DNA of 49,741 bases from Moraxella sp. (GCF_030525845.1 NZ_JAUNDY010000012.1:1-49741), one strand, 5' to 3'. Positions 1-9,506 are shown, counted from the first letter of the stretch. Translations and numbers: made by a program. The notes: generated by a model not told the origin, from the sequence alone.

Positions 1-149
1 TTGCCAAGTTTGCCGATGGGGTGATTGTGGGCAGTGAGCTTGTCAAAAACTTTGCCGATGTAGGTTCGGACGCTCAAAAGATTGAACAGGCGAAAGCAAA
101 TATTTTGGCAAAAATGGACGAGTTAAGACAAGCAATTGATAATTTGTGA
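1..149 (+). CDS. trpA: Tryptophan synthase alpha subunit, 3' end only (partial)
   Basis: The first 149 bases are open in the frame whose codons begin at base 3 and end at the TGA at 147-149. The translation is the C-terminal part of TrpA: it has the GVIVGSELVK stretch near the phosphate-binding end of the TIM barrel, followed by a closing helix. TrpA cleaves indole-3-glycerol phosphate to indole and glyceraldehyde-3-phosphate in the cytoplasm. The start lies outside the window. accD follows 78 bp downstream on the same strand, the usual trpA-accD order in this family. The only other tryptophan gene seen here is trpE, about 32 kb away on the other strand. Confidence 0.88.
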   Translation, partial: AKFADGVIVGSELVKNFADVGSDAQKIEQAKANILAKMDELRQAIDNL

Positions 150-227
150 GAAAAATTTGCCAAACCATTTGCCAAATTGACAAAACAACTGTAAACTATG
201 CCTATTTAAGAATTTATAGGAAAATTC

Positions 228-1115
228 ATGAGCGAACAAGCCCAAGCAACACCAACCACATGGCTTAACCGCCCTGTACCGTCCATAAAACAAAACCGTG
301 TGGCAATCCCCTCAGCGGTAGAGACCGAGCCATCTACCGAATGCCCTGAGTGCCATACGCTGACGACCAACACCAGCTTGATTTTTAATCAGTATGTTTG
401 CCCTGATTGCGGCCACCACATGACCATGTCGGCACGCAAACGCCTAAACTGGTTTTTTGAGAGTGTGACAGGCGAGCTTGGACAAGAATATCAAGCGGGC
501 GACCCCTTGCGTTTTACCGACTCCAAGCCCTACCCCATTCGCATGGCAGAGGCTCAACGTCAGACAGGCGAGAGTGAGGCTTTGGTAGTGATGAGCGGTA
601 AAATCAAAAATTTGGAGTTGATTGCCTGTGCCTTTGACTTTAAATTCATGGGTGGCTCAATGGGGTCGGTGGTGGGCGACCGTTTTGTAATAGCAGCTGA
701 AAAAGCCCTTGCCGAGCGTAAGCCTTTGGTGTGCTTCGCTGCCTCAGGCGGGGCAAGAATGCAAGAGGGTTTGTTATCACTCATGCAGATGGCTCGCACA
801 TCAGCGGTCATTGAGCGTTTACGTTTGGCAGGCGTGCCATACATCGTGGTACTAACCAACCCCGTCTATGGGGGCGTAACGGCGAGCCTTGCCATGCTGG
901 GCGATGTACATATCGCCGAACCAAAAGCGATGATTGGCTTTGCAGGTAAACGTGTGATTGAGCAGACCGTGCGTGAAGTGCTTGATGAGCCATTCCAACG
1001 TGCTGAATTTTTGCTTGATAAAGGCACGGTAGATATGGTGGTACATCGTCATGAGCTTGTGGACACAGTGTATCGACTGCTGACTAAGCTGATGAAATTG
1101 CCGAATGTGAGTTGA
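228..1115 (+). CDS. accD: Acetyl-CoA carboxylase carboxyltransferase subunit beta
   Basis: AccD pairs with AccA to transfer the carboxyl group from carboxybiotin to acetyl-CoA, making malonyl-CoA for fatty acid synthesis in the cytoplasm. The 295-residue length is normal. An N-terminal C4 zinc ribbon is visible (C39, C42, C58, C61, in CPEC and CPDC pairs). The crotonase-fold carboxyltransferase domain follows, with the GGSMGSVVG stretch and the oxyanion-loop segment ASGGARMQEG. The ATG at 228 begins just before the family's typical N-terminus. A TTGACA hexamer at 177-182 could be a -35 box, but no good -10 follows at standard spacing. A hairpin terminator lies just downstream. Confidence 0.97.
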   Translation: MSEQAQATPTTWLNRPVPSIKQNRVAIPSAVETEPSTECPECHTLTTNTSLIFNQYVCPDCGHHMTMSARKRLNWFFESVTGELGQEYQAGDPLRFTDSKPYPIRMAEAQRQTGESEALVVMSGKIKNLELIACAFDFKFMGGSMGSVVGDRFVIAAEKALAERKPLVCFAASGGARMQEGLLSLMQMARTSAVIERLRLAGVPYIVVLTNPVYGGVTASLAMLGDVHIAEPKAMIGFAGKRVIEQTVREVLDEPFQRAEFLLDKGTVDMVVHRHELVDTVYRLLTKLMKLPNVS

Positions 1116-1129
1116 TAAATCATGCTATA

Positions 1130-1166
1130 ATACCAAAACTCCACCAAAAGGGGTTTTGGTATTTTT
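1130..1166 (+). terminator. Rho-independent terminator after accD
   Basis: The 9-bp inverted repeat TACCAAAAC / GTTTTGGTA encloses a short loop and is followed by a T-rich run. It separates accD from the secreted-protein gene that follows. It also argues against the TTG codon at 1156 as a start, because that codon lies inside the stem. Confidence 0.7.
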
Positions 1167-1188
1167 ATTGGGTAGCACAAGGCAAATT

Positions 1189-1884
1189 ATGCATTTCTTT
1201 ATCATCATGATGTTATTTTTATCATCAATGGCTTATGCCAATGTCTCTGACAATATTTCTAATAATACGCCCAGCGATGAATCGGTGGAGCGTTTAATTA
1301 AAGTCAAAATGACAAAAGAGCATTATATAAATGCATTTAGTGATGTCATTCCACAATCAGTCATCGTCATTCAAATCTTTCCATTTATTATATCGGAAAA
1401 TGATGACAAGCAAGCATTAGAACAAAAGCTGGCAATGATGTTAGAACTTAATAAAAAATCCCAAGAGATGTTAAAAAAAGAAATCACGACCGACCCAAAT
1501 TGGATTGAGCTTATTGACAAAATGTACATACAAACAGAGATTGATAAGACAAAAAGGCTATACAACCAAGAACAAGTAAATGCATTAATTGAATTTTATG
1601 AATCGCCCATTGGCAAAAGCATTGCTTTGACCGAATCGTATGAAGTTGAGCATGAATTAGTGGACAACCCTGATATTAATAGCATTATTGAATATGTAGA
1701 AAATCATGGTAAAGATTTTCTAGAAAAGTACAATAAAACCAAAGAAGCACAACTTAGAGAAGAAGTGGAAAAACTTTATGAAAACTCACCCACCGTACGG
1801 TATATGTATTCAGAAATGTTTAAAATAGCAGAGAATCTTGGTTATGGTAGTGAGCCCAATCCAGAATTTTTAAAAAAATATTGA
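1189..1884 (+). CDS. Secreted DUF2059-type protein
   Basis: This encodes about 231 residues. I chose the ATG at 1189 because AAGG lies about 8 bases upstream and a short hydrophobic signal peptide follows at once, ending near an AYA motif at residues 15-17. A longer reading from TTG 1156 would begin inside the accD terminator. The C-terminal half contains a helix reading LIEFYESPIGKS, the signature-like segment of DUF2059 proteins (FY-SP-G), a family of small periplasmic helical proteins with no settled function. The gene is AT-rich compared with accD and folC. folC starts 16 bp downstream, so the two may be cotranscribed. Confidence 0.6.
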   Translation: MHFFIIMMLFLSSMAYANVSDNISNNTPSDESVERLIKVKMTKEHYINAFSDVIPQSVIVIQIFPFIISENDDKQALEQKLAMMLELNKKSQEMLKKEITTDPNWIELIDKMYIQTEIDKTKRLYNQEQVNALIEFYESPIGKSIALTESYEVEHELVDNPDINSIIEYVENHGKDFLEKYNKTKEAQLREEVEKLYENSPTVRYMYSEMFKIAENLGYGSEPNPEFLKKY

Positions 1885-1900
1885 CAGCGAATAATCAATC

Positions 1901-3226
1901 ATGAACACCCTCCAAACCGTCTCCGAGTGGCTCAATTATATGGGTCAAATTCACGTCTCCGCCATTGACATGGGCTTAGAGCGAGTGTTGCCTGTCGCCA
2001 AAAAAATGGGGGTTTTAAAAGAGGATTTATCCCATAAGCCCTATATTTTTACCGTAGCAGGAACCAATGGCAAAGGCTCAACCACCGCACTCATCAGCGA
2101 AATTTGTACGAAAGCGGGTTTTAAAACCGCCTTATACCAATCCCCGCATTTGGTTAGTTTTAATGAACGCATCAAAATCAATGGCATAGATATTGATGAT
2201 GACATGCTTATTAAGGCATTTAATGCATGCGAAAAAGCTCGTACCAAATGCAATTTGTCTTTGTCATTTTTTGAAATGACGACTTTATCGGCATTTTGGA
2301 TTTTTAAAGAATTAAACTGCGATGTTTGGGTATTAGAAATTGGCTTGGGTGGTCGGCTTGATGTCGTCAATATCATTGACCCTGATGTGGGCGTGATTAC
2401 CAATATAGGCATTGACCATGTTAATTGGCTTGGCGATGACAGAGAAAAAATCGGTTTTGAAAAAGCAGGAATTATCCGTAAAAATATGCCTGTGATATTT
2501 GGCGAGGCTGATATGCCAAATAGCGTGGCACAAATCATCACAGAAAAACACGCCCTCTGTCATCAATTTGGCAAACATTATGTCTATCAAGACAATGTTG
2601 ATGACTGGATTTATTCATCAGCGTCAATAACCCTTAATTTGCCCAAACCAACGATAGCTCTAACAAATGCCAGCAATGCCATCAGTGCAATATTGGCAAG
2701 CAAATTAAATATTGGCATTGATGATATTAAAAATGGCTTAACTACTGTCAAAATAGCAGGGCGATTTGACAAAAGAATGATAGACAACAAACAATGGATT
2801 TTTGATGTGGGGCATAATGCTCATGGCATGACATTTTTAATGCAATCATTTATCCCTTATTGGCAAAACATTCATCATCAATGCCCTAATACCAAATTAC
2901 ACTTTTTATTTTCCATGCTTGCTGATAAAGACATCGATGAAGTGCTTGCTTTGATTGCTACTTTTGATTTACCCATCACGGCATGGCATATTGGGAGGAT
3001 TGATAACGTGCGAGCGACCAACGTGATTGACCTAAACGCCAAAATCAGCCATCATGTGCCACACAGCACCATTTTTATGCACAATGATATTGGTAAAGCG
3101 GTGGCAAGTGTGGAGAGACTGGCGAGCGATGGTGATGTGGTGTTATGCTTTGGCTCGTTTCATACCATTGGTGAGAGCTTGATTGCGTTGGGATTGGCGG
3201 ATAATCCAGCGTCCGTTTTGGCGTAA
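1901..3226 (+). CDS. folC: Bifunctional dihydrofolate synthase / folylpolyglutamate synthase
   Basis: FolC joins L-glutamate to dihydropteroate to make dihydrofolate, and then extends the polyglutamate tail of folates; it acts in the cytoplasm. The 441 residues match the Mur-ligase-like family. A P-loop GTNGKGST lies at about residues 54-61. The segment with EIGLGGRLD and the ITNIGIDH motif follows, and the C-terminal ligase domain carries FDVGHNAHG and a late CFGSFHTIGE motif. accD-folC-SPOR protein is a common order in gammaproteobacteria. The next gene begins 65 bp downstream. Confidence 0.96.
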   Translation: MNTLQTVSEWLNYMGQIHVSAIDMGLERVLPVAKKMGVLKEDLSHKPYIFTVAGTNGKGSTTALISEICTKAGFKTALYQSPHLVSFNERIKINGIDIDDDMLIKAFNACEKARTKCNLSLSFFEMTTLSAFWIFKELNCDVWVLEIGLGGRLDVVNIIDPDVGVITNIGIDHVNWLGDDREKIGFEKAGIIRKNMPVIFGEADMPNSVAQIITEKHALCHQFGKHYVYQDNVDDWIYSSASITLNLPKPTIALTNASNAISAILASKLNIGIDDIKNGLTTVKIAGRFDKRMIDNKQWIFDVGHNAHGMTFLMQSFIPYWQNIHHQCPNTKLHFLFSMLADKDIDEVLALIATFDLPITAWHIGRIDNVRATNVIDLNAKISHHVPHSTIFMHNDIGKAVASVERLASDGDVVLCFGSFHTIGESLIALGLADNPASVLA

Positions 3227-3291
3227 AATATTATGAGTTTTCTAGGCTTTATGATAAAATACCCATATCGGCAACAGATGATGATAACCCC

Positions 3292-4350
3292 ATGATTTCA
3301 AAACAGCTCTTATTAGGACTTAGTTTAGCACTGGGCGGTGGCGTGGTTTTTTATGCCATCAATCAAGGTCAGCCAGACCCCTCCCACCAAATGACCACCT
3401 CAGCAACCACCCCCAGCCCCGTCAGCGATGACGTGGCTCGCCCTGTTGCTGAACCGCTAACCATTGGCAGAGAAGAAGAGGATAGACTGCTCGCCATCAA
3501 GCAAAAACAGCGAGAGACTCAGACGCTCGCCCAAGAAAAAGAGGTCAGAGCACTTCTTGACAAACAAGAAAAAGCCCAAAACTTAGCCTTAGCAAAAGCA
3601 GACGCCGAACAAAAAATGCTTGAACAGGCCTCCAACCTAACAGTTGAAACTCGCCCAGAATCTATCGCCAAAGCCAAAGAAGAGCAAATCAAGGCTGATA
3701 GAGAAAAACGACTAAAAGCTGAGAAAGCCAAAGCCGAGAAACAAAAAACAGAAAAACAAAAAACCCAAAACAAAGCTGGCGAGCATAAGGTCGTGCGTGG
3801 CGACGGTCTGATCAAGTTGTCTCGTCAGTATGGCGTGCCTGTTTCTGCCATTGCCGAAGCCAATAACATGGGGCGTAACGACCCCCTACCACTTGGCAAA
3901 ACCATCAAAATCCCCTCCAAGTCTCAGGTGGCACGCCTAGAACGTGAAGCCAAAGAGCGAGAAGCGAAGGCAAAGACTAAAACAAAAGAAATCCAAGAAG
4001 TCAAAGCCAAAGAAACAAAAACCAAAGACACCAAGTCCAAAGAAAAAGACACCAAAAAAGCCACTGTCGAAAAACGCCCATCAGAATCTCGCCAAAAAGA
4101 AAATTCTACCGATGGTAAGGCACGATACAGCGTGCAAGTTTCGCTCGCTGACAACCAGGCCAAAGCAGATGAGCTTGCCAAAAAATACCGTGCTGCTGGT
4201 TATAAAGTTACCACCAGCCAAACCAGTCGTGGCGTGCGAGTGTTGGTTGGTTCAGAAAAAAACCAACAGTCCGCCGAAACCCTGCGTGATAAAATCCGCA
4301 AAGATAGCCGTGTCGACGGTAGCGGTGCTTGGGTCAAACGCACACAATAA
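3292..4350 (+). CDS. Membrane-anchored LysM and SPOR domain protein
   Basis: This 352-residue protein probably binds peptidoglycan in the cell envelope. A single N-terminal membrane segment (about residues 5-23) is followed by a long, charged Lys/Glu/Ala-rich region (60-160) predicted to be helical or coiled. A LysM domain follows at about 163-209, then a second charged linker (210-275) and a C-terminal SPOR domain (about 277-350, starting ARYSVQVSLAD). LysM domains bind N-acetylglucosamine-containing glycans, and SPOR domains bind denuded glycan strands at the septum. Its place after folC matches the folC-dedD-like order in other bacteria, so a role at the division site is a reasonable inference. 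The combination of LysM and SPOR is less usual than SPOR alone. Confidence 0.85.
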   Translation: MISKQLLLGLSLALGGGVVFYAINQGQPDPSHQMTTSATTPSPVSDDVARPVAEPLTIGREEEDRLLAIKQKQRETQTLAQEKEVRALLDKQEKAQNLALAKADAEQKMLEQASNLTVETRPESIAKAKEEQIKADREKRLKAEKAKAEKQKTEKQKTQNKAGEHKVVRGDGLIKLSRQYGVPVSAIAEANNMGRNDPLPLGKTIKIPSKSQVARLEREAKEREAKAKTKTKEIQEVKAKETKTKDTKSKEKDTKKATVEKRPSESRQKENSTDGKARYSVQVSLADNQAKADELAKKYRAAGYKVTTSQTSRGVRVLVGSEKNQQSAETLRDKIRKDSRVDGSGAWVKRTQ

Positions 4351-4368
4351 CCCTTAGTAGAGAACATC

Positions 4369-5754
4369 ATGACAACCAATTTTTTAGAAGCCCTAACCAC
4401 ACTCGGTGTTAACATCAAAACCGACCAAAGCGACCTTGCTTTTTTTGGCAAAGACCAAACCAAACATTTTGAGCCAAACCCTTGTCTCATCGTTTTCCCC
4501 AAAACCACCGAACAAGTTGCCGACATTGTCCGCCTTGCCAACGAACACAAGATTTGCCTTGTACCCTCTGGTGGTCGCACAGGTTTGTCCGCAGGGGCAG
4601 TAGCAAGCAATGGCGAGGTGGTGGTGAGTTTTGATAAAATGAACGCCATTGGTACGTTTTATGAAGCTGACCGCATGGTGGAAGTTGAGGCGGGCGTGGT
4701 TACCAAAGCCTTGCAAGACTTTGCCGAAAGTCGTGGCTTATATTATGGCGTGGACTTTGCCTCCGCAGGGTCTAGCCAAATCGGTGGTAACATTGGCACG
4801 AACGCAGGCGGGATTAAGGTCATTCGCTATGGCATGACCCGTAACCAAATTTTGGGCTTGACGGTGGTTACGGGCAAAGGCGACATTTTGGAGCTAAATG
4901 GTGGCATGCTCAAAAACGCCACAGGCTATGATTTTCGTCATCTGTTCATCGGGGCAGAAGGCACGCTTGGTTTTGTAACTAAGGCGTTGATTAAATTAGA
5001 AAAACAACCTGTAAACCTGACGGCAATGGTGCTGGGCGTGCCTGATTTTGGTTCGGTGGTTAAGCTCCTTGATAAATTTGGCAAGGCGTTAAATTTGACC
5101 GCTTTTGAGTTTTTTGACAACGTGGCGATTGACAAAGTCATCAGTGCAGGACACGCCAAAGAACCTTTTGAAAGCCGTACGCCCTTTTATGTATTGCTTG
5201 AATTTGAGGCAATTAGCGATGAGGTGCTTGATACGGCGATGGGCGTGTTTGAAAACTGCCTTGAAAATGGCTTGATTGTTGATGGTGTGATGAGCCAAAG
5301 CGTGGGGCAACTTGCCGACTTGTGGAAATTAAGAGAAAGTATCTCCGAAACCATTTCGGTATTTACCCCTTACAAAAATGACGTGTCGGTACTCATCACG
5401 CATTTGGGCGATTTTATCAGCGACATTGACAAAATCGTCAAAGACAATTACCCAGATTTTGAGGTATGCTGGTTTGGACATATTGGCGATGGCAATTTAC
5501 ATTTAAATATCCTAAAACCTAATAATCTGAGTAAAGATGAGTTTTTTAACAAATGCAAAATCGTCAACAAATACGTCTTTGAAACCGTCAAAAAATACAA
5601 AGGCTCTATCAGTGCTGAGCATGGCGTGGGCATGACCAAAAAGCCTTATTTGGATTATACTCGCTCGCCTGCCGAGATTGAATACATGAAAGCGGTCAAG
5701 GCGGTATTTGACCCTAATGGCATCATGAACAGAGGTAAGATTTTTGACCTTTAA
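4369..5754 (+). CDS. FAD-linked D-2-hydroxyacid dehydrogenase (GlcD / D-2-hydroxyglutarate dehydrogenase-like)
   Basis: This is a 461-residue flavoenzyme of the PCMH-type FAD-binding superfamily. The N-terminal FAD domain has the PSGGRTGLSAG pyrophosphate loop at about 66-76 and GGNIGTNAGG further on. The C-terminal domain has HIGDGNLH at 371-378, a metal-binding motif in this family, and SAEHGVG near the end. Members oxidise D-2-hydroxyglutarate, D-lactate or glycolate and pass electrons to the quinone pool or another acceptor. Conserved TGLSAGA and AEHGVG segments fit the D-2-hydroxyglutarate/D-lactate branch, but the substrate cannot be fixed from sequence. The start is 18 bp after the SPOR gene, and the next gene overlaps its end. 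Confidence 0.88.
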   Translation: MTTNFLEALTTLGVNIKTDQSDLAFFGKDQTKHFEPNPCLIVFPKTTEQVADIVRLANEHKICLVPSGGRTGLSAGAVASNGEVVVSFDKMNAIGTFYEADRMVEVEAGVVTKALQDFAESRGLYYGVDFASAGSSQIGGNIGTNAGGIKVIRYGMTRNQILGLTVVTGKGDILELNGGMLKNATGYDFRHLFIGAEGTLGFVTKALIKLEKQPVNLTAMVLGVPDFGSVVKLLDKFGKALNLTAFEFFDNVAIDKVISAGHAKEPFESRTPFYVLLEFEAISDEVLDTAMGVFENCLENGLIVDGVMSQSVGQLADLWKLRESISETISVFTPYKNDVSVLITHLGDFISDIDKIVKDNYPDFEVCWFGHIGDGNLHLNILKPNNLSKDEFFNKCKIVNKYVFETVKKYKGSISAEHGVGMTKKPYLDYTRSPAEIEYMKAVKAVFDPNGIMNRGKIFDL

Positions 5755-6265
5755 CTTGTCTGGATATTCTAAAAAAACCGTCCAATACCTCATCAAAATG
5801 ATGGGGTATTTGGTGGTTTTTATTGTCATTTACACCCTTATTAATCTATGGCGGTCGCCCACCATGCCTGATGATGTGGATTTGACTTACCAAAATTCAC
5901 ACGGACAACTCACCAATATCGCTACCGCCAGTCATGACAAACCAATTCTCGTGTATTTTTGGGGAACATGGTGTCATGTATGTCGTACCACCAGCCCAAA
6001 TGTCCAAGCCCTGCACGCTGATGGCTACGAAGTGCTGACGGTGGCGGTATCGTCAGGCAATGATGACGAGCTACTCTCACACATGAATGAGCGTGGCTAT
6101 GATTTTGCCACCATCAATGACACGGACGGAGCGATATTTGGAGCATGGCAGGGGCAAGTTACGCCCTCTTTTGTGATTGTCAGTGACGGCAAAATGGTGC
6201 AGAGCTTTACAGGCGTTGCTCCGCTTTGGCTGCTAAAATTAAGATTATTAATGGCTAAAATTTAA
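5744..6265 (+). CDS. Membrane-anchored thioredoxin-like protein (TlpA/ScsD-like)
   Basis: This encodes 173 residues. A membrane anchor at about 20-36 is followed by a thioredoxin fold carrying WGTWCHVC, whose redox cysteines are C77 and C80. The rest matches the periplasmic ScsD/DsbE-like branch, with a cis-proline region (QVTPSFVIV). Such proteins reduce or oxidise disulfides in the periplasm, and the partner here is unknown. I keep the TTG start at 5744: AGAGGT at 5731-5736 is correctly spaced, and the start overlaps the stop of the dehydrogenase gene by 11 bp, as in a coupled operon. The next ATG (5798) would cut into the membrane anchor. The downstream 200 bp to rlmA are AT-rich with no gene. 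Confidence 0.8.
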   Translation: MTFNLSGYSKKTVQYLIKMMGYLVVFIVIYTLINLWRSPTMPDDVDLTYQNSHGQLTNIATASHDKPILVYFWGTWCHVCRTTSPNVQALHADGYEVLTVAVSSGNDDELLSHMNERGYDFATINDTDGAIFGAWQGQVTPSFVIVSDGKMVQSFTGVAPLWLLKLRLLMAKI

Positions 6266-6467
6266 AATACAATCTCATATTCATGGTGGGTTCTTAATAA
6301 AGATACCTTTTAAACAAATGATGACTGTTAATAAATCAGTTGCTGATATTTTTTATGATAGATATTTGATGACTCATCAGATCATATATTCTCTATCAAG
6401 AAATAAAACATAAAATATTTATAAAAAAATAAACTTAGATAAACTATGCCATTGTTGTTGGATTTTA

Positions 6468-7292
6468 TTAATTAGTACCGCATTGTTTTTTAAATAGATA
6501 TACACAAAAACTGGCTGTAACCTCAAAATTATTTTGGGCTTTTAGGGCTATTTTTTTATCCAATTTAGCTTTATAAGTATAAGGGGTCATATCTATCAAA
6601 TCGGACAAATTTTGGCTGTCCAAGACCATCGGTGCATCAATTTGCCATTCATCAATCAGGGCAAATTCTGGCGACAGTTCAGTGATAAATTTGGCGGGGT
6701 TGTGCAGATTGACAAGCTCAAACAACTGCTCGCGCATCGCGTACAGATGGCGTGGGGCGGGCGTGGCAACCAGCAAATGACCGCCCGCCATCAGCACTCT
6801 TAGCATTTCGGCTTTTGGCAGAGGACTAAAAAAGCTTGTGCAAAGTCCCACGCTCTCATCTGCCACAGGAAGCAGCGAGCCTGTACCCACTACCCAAGTG
6901 ATGTTGTTCCCAACTTCTTGATTTTTATAGGTTCTTGAAGCAGTAATGATAGCGGTTTTGGCGATGTCTAGCCCAATGACAGGGGCGGTTTTGGCAAGCT
7001 TGCTCGTATAATAACCTTCGCCACAGCCGATGTCCAGTATTGATGTAGGCGATAGACTGGCAGTAATTTGGCTGATTTTGGTGCGAAGTGGCTCATAAAA
7101 TCCGCCCGCCAAAAAGCGTCTGCGAGCCTGCACCGATTCTGGCGTATCGCCTGCGGTGTGGCTGTTTTTGTGCTGAACCACGTGTAGATTGACATAGCCG
7201 TCCTTGCTAATGTCATAGCTGTGGCGGTTTTGGCAGGTGTAGGTTTTGCCTTGTAAATTTAGGGCAGTATGGCAAATGGGGCAGATGAGCAT
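6468..7292 (-). CDS. rlmA: 23S rRNA (guanine-N1) methyltransferase
   Basis: RlmA methylates N1 of a guanine in helix 35 of 23S rRNA (G745 in E. coli), using S-adenosylmethionine. The 274-residue protein has the family's N-terminal zinc site (C4, C7, C20, H24). The diagnostic segment DGYVNLHVVQHK comes next, then HTAGDTPESVQARRRFL. The SAM-binding motif ILDIGCGEGYY lies at about residues 85-95. In E. coli RlmA the zinc ligands fall at nearly the same positions, which supports the call and the start. The gene stands alone on the minus strand, 51 bp from the next gene upstream. Confidence 0.93.
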   Translation of the reverse strand: MLICPICHTALNLQGKTYTCQNRHSYDISKDGYVNLHVVQHKNSHTAGDTPESVQARRRFLAGGFYEPLRTKISQITASLSPTSILDIGCGEGYYTSKLAKTAPVIGLDIAKTAIITASRTYKNQEVGNNITWVVGTGSLLPVADESVGLCTSFFSPLPKAEMLRVLMAGGHLLVATPAPRHLYAMREQLFELVNLHNPAKFITELSPEFALIDEWQIDAPMVLDSQNLSDLIDMTPYTYKAKLDKKIALKAQNNFEVTASFCVYLFKKQCGTN

Positions 7293-7343
7293 GGTTTAAT
7301 TATTCAAAAGCTAAAAAAGTAATATATCACGAATTTGGAAGAA

Positions 7344-7847
7344 TTATACATCTTGACGGTTCTTCTCATAAACAAAGCGCCGACAATCGTCATATTTATA
7401 AAAACTGACATATAACCTTATATGGTATAAATCATCAAAATTATAATCGCCCGCCGATATTGCATTTTCGCCAACACAAAACCGCTTTTTAAAAGAATGA
7501 CTGCTGGTATCATAAGCAGATAATTCCACATTAGCAATTTGTTGAATATTTTCTAGCAATGTTTCAATATCGCTTGTTTTGGGATTATGGTAATGATATG
7601 CAATAGAAATGGATTGTGCACTGGTCTTTTTACGGTTATCTCTTTTATCAAATTGTGGCAAGCCGATGGTAATTGTATCCAAGATTTGTTGTAATTCGGC
7701 TTGCTTTTTATCATAATCCAATTTGATGGGATAGTAATATTTAGGGTTTTTAAATACATCTATCCAAAAATAAAGCATAATGGGCAACATAAAAACCAAA
7801 ATGGCATTAGTAAAAATACTGCGAACGATACTTTTAATGTCTTTCAT
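7344..7847 (-). CDS. Small membrane-anchored protein of unknown function
   Basis: I do not recognise this family. About 167 residues are encoded. The ATG at 7847 has AGGTGG upstream at good spacing; a GTG at 7856 is also possible. One membrane helix lies near the N-terminus (about residues 10-27), followed by a soluble, probably periplasmic domain with two cysteines towards the C-terminus (near CVGE and DDCRRF), which could form a disulfide. The gene begins 15 bp after the stop of prfC and is likely translated from the prfC transcript. Confidence 0.6.
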   Translation of the reverse strand: MKDIKSIVRSIFTNAILVFMLPIMLYFWIDVFKNPKYYYPIKLDYDKKQAELQQILDTITIGLPQFDKRDNRKKTSAQSISIAYHYHNPKTSDIETLLENIQQIANVELSAYDTSSHSFKKRFCVGENAISAGDYNFDDLYHIRLYVSFYKYDDCRRFVYEKNRQDV

Positions 7848-7862
7848 GCCACCCACCTAAAA

Positions 7863-9446
7863 TCAATGCTCCCTCGTACTTCTAAACTCCACCTCTGGAT
7901 AACGCTCTTGCATGAGTTGCAAATTGACACGACTTGGGGCAAGGTAGGTCAGATAACCACCGCCGTCCAGCGAGAGTTGGTCGTGGGCTTTTTTCTTAAA
8001 TTTTTCAAAGGCAACTTTATCATCACAATGCACCCAGCGGACGGTGGCAACAGAAATCGGCTCAAAGGCACATTGCACCTTGTATTCTTCTAGCAAGCGA
8101 TGAGCCACCACTTCAAATTGCAGTACGCCCACCGCTCCCAAAATCAAATCATTGTTGATTTGGGGCATAAAGACTTGGGTTGCTCCTTCTTCTGACAACT
8201 GTTGTAAACCTTTTTGTAATTGCTTGGATTTTAGTGGGTCTTTTAGCACCACACGGCGAAACAGCTCTGGGGCAAAGTGCGGAATGCCTGTAAAATTAAG
8301 GGTTTCGCCACTGGTGAAACTGTCGCCAATCTGAATCGTACCGTGATTGTGCAAGCCAATAATGTCGCCAGCATACGCCTCTTCAAGGCTTTCACGGTCG
8401 CCTGCCAAAAACATCAACGCATCCGACACTCGCACTTCTTTGCCAATACGAATATGGTTTAATTTCATACCTTTTTCGTACTTGCCAGAACAAATCCGCA
8501 TAAAGGCGACACGGTCTCGGTGTTTGGGGTCCATATTGGCTTGGATTTTAAAGACAAAGCCTGTGAAATTTGGTTCGTCCGCCTTGACCACTCGCTCCAC
8601 GGCATTGTGGTCTTTGGGGGCTGGGGCGTATTTGGTTAGGGTATCTAGCACCATATCCACGCCAAAATTACCCAAAGCCGTCCCAAACAGCACAGGCGTT
8701 TGCTTGCCTGCCAAGAACTCATCAATGTCCCAATCGCCAAATGCCATTTCGGCAAGCTCCACCCCTTCCAAAAACTCATTCCACAAAAGCTCGCCAAGTC
8801 GCCCCTTAATCTCATCGTGGTCGTAGCCGTCTAGGGTTTCAATGTCGGTTAATTGTGTGCCAAAGCCCTTTTTATAAAGATAAGTTTTGTTATCAAAAAA
8901 GTTATACACCCCCACAAAATCCTGCCCCATTCCAATGGGATAACAAAACGGCACGCATTTGATTTTTAGCACGCTTTCAATTTCATCTAAAAGAGCAAGG
9001 GGATTTTGGATTTCACGGTCAAGTTTATTGACAAAACTGATAATGGGCGTGTCTCGCATACGGCAGACTTCCATCAGTTTAATGGTGCGTTCTTCCACGC
9101 CCTTTGCCCCATCAATGACCATCAAGGCACTATCAACGGCGGTCAAAGTGCGATAAGTATCTTCACTAAAATCAGCGTGTCCGGGGGTGTCTAGCAGATT
9201 GACCATACAGTCGCCATAGGGAAACTGCATCACAGAGGTGGTGATAGAAATGCCCCGCTCCTGCTCCATACTCATCCAGTCGGAGGTGGCGTGTTTGTCG
9301 GTTTTACGGCTTTTGACCTCGCCTGCGGTTAAGATTGCCTTGCCCCACAAAAGGAGCTTTTCGGTCATTGTGGTTTTACCTGCGTCAGGATGGCTGATGA
9401 TGGCGAATGTACGGCGTTTGGCGATTTCTTGGGCTAGGTTGGTCAT
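7863..9446 (-). CDS. prfC: Peptide chain release factor 3
   Basis: RF3 is the GTPase that recycles RF1 and RF2 from the ribosome after peptide release. The 527 residues match the usual length (529 in E. coli). The G1 motif HPDAGKTT is at about 19-26, the switch segment [13 protein letters not shown] follows, then [14 protein letters not shown] (G3) and NKLDR (G4). The C-terminal EF-G-like domains are intact. The start ATG at 9446 lies about 30 bases after a TATAAT box that overlaps an 8-bp inverted repeat. An unknown membrane-protein gene follows 15 bp downstream. Confidence 0.97.
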   Translation of the reverse strand: MTNLAQEIAKRRTFAIISHPDAGKTTMTEKLLLWGKAILTAGEVKSRKTDKHATSDWMSMEQERGISITTSVMQFPYGDCMVNLLDTPGHADFSEDTYRTLTAVDSALMVIDGAKGVEERTIKLMEVCRMRDTPIISFVNKLDREIQNPLALLDEIESVLKIKCVPFCYPIGMGQDFVGVYNFFDNKTYLYKKGFGTQLTDIETLDGYDHDEIKGRLGELLWNEFLEGVELAEMAFGDWDIDEFLAGKQTPVLFGTALGNFGVDMVLDTLTKYAPAPKDHNAVERVVKADEPNFTGFVFKIQANMDPKHRDRVAFMRICSGKYEKGMKLNHIRIGKEVRVSDALMFLAGDRESLEEAYAGDIIGLHNHGTIQIGDSFTSGETLNFTGIPHFAPELFRRVVLKDPLKSKQLQKGLQQLSEEGATQVFMPQINNDLILGAVGVLQFEVVAHRLLEEYKVQCAFEPISVATVRWVHCDDKVAFEKFKKKAHDQLSLDGGGYLTYLAPSRVNLQLMQERYPEVEFRSTREH

Positions 9447-9470
9447 AGGATTTTCTTAATAAAAATAAAA

Positions 9471-9494
9471 TGGTTATTATACTTGAAATAACCA
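9471..9494 (-). promoter_or_regulatory. Putative prfC promoter overlapping a perfect inverted repeat
   Basis: On the minus strand a TATAAT hexamer (9476-9481) lies upstream of the prfC start. It is overlapped by a perfect 8-bp inverted repeat, TGGTTATT / AATAACCA, with an 8-base spacer. No strong -35 hexamer is seen at 17 bp (GTGAAG at best), as might be expected of a regulated promoter. A dyad covering the -10 box looks like an operator, but the binding protein is unknown. Confidence 0.45.
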
Positions 9495-9506
9495 TAAACT
9501 TCACAC

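Noticed and set aside
1156-1188. TTG start extending the DUF2059-type gene
   Set aside because: The codon lies inside the accD terminator hairpin, and the ATG at 1189 has a ribosome site and begins the signal peptide.
3944-4357. A 137-codon open frame on the + strand inside the LysM/SPOR gene
   Set aside because: It is a Lys/Pro-rich shadow of the repetitive charged linker in another frame, with no start signal and no family pattern.
6266-6467. Possible small RNA or gene in the AT-rich gap after the thioredoxin gene
   Set aside because: No open frame with a start signal, no stable hairpin with T-run and no promoter of quality could be seen.
7701-8093. A 130-codon + strand frame opposite the membrane-protein gene and prfC
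   Set aside because: It is antisense to well-supported genes and shows no recognisable domain.
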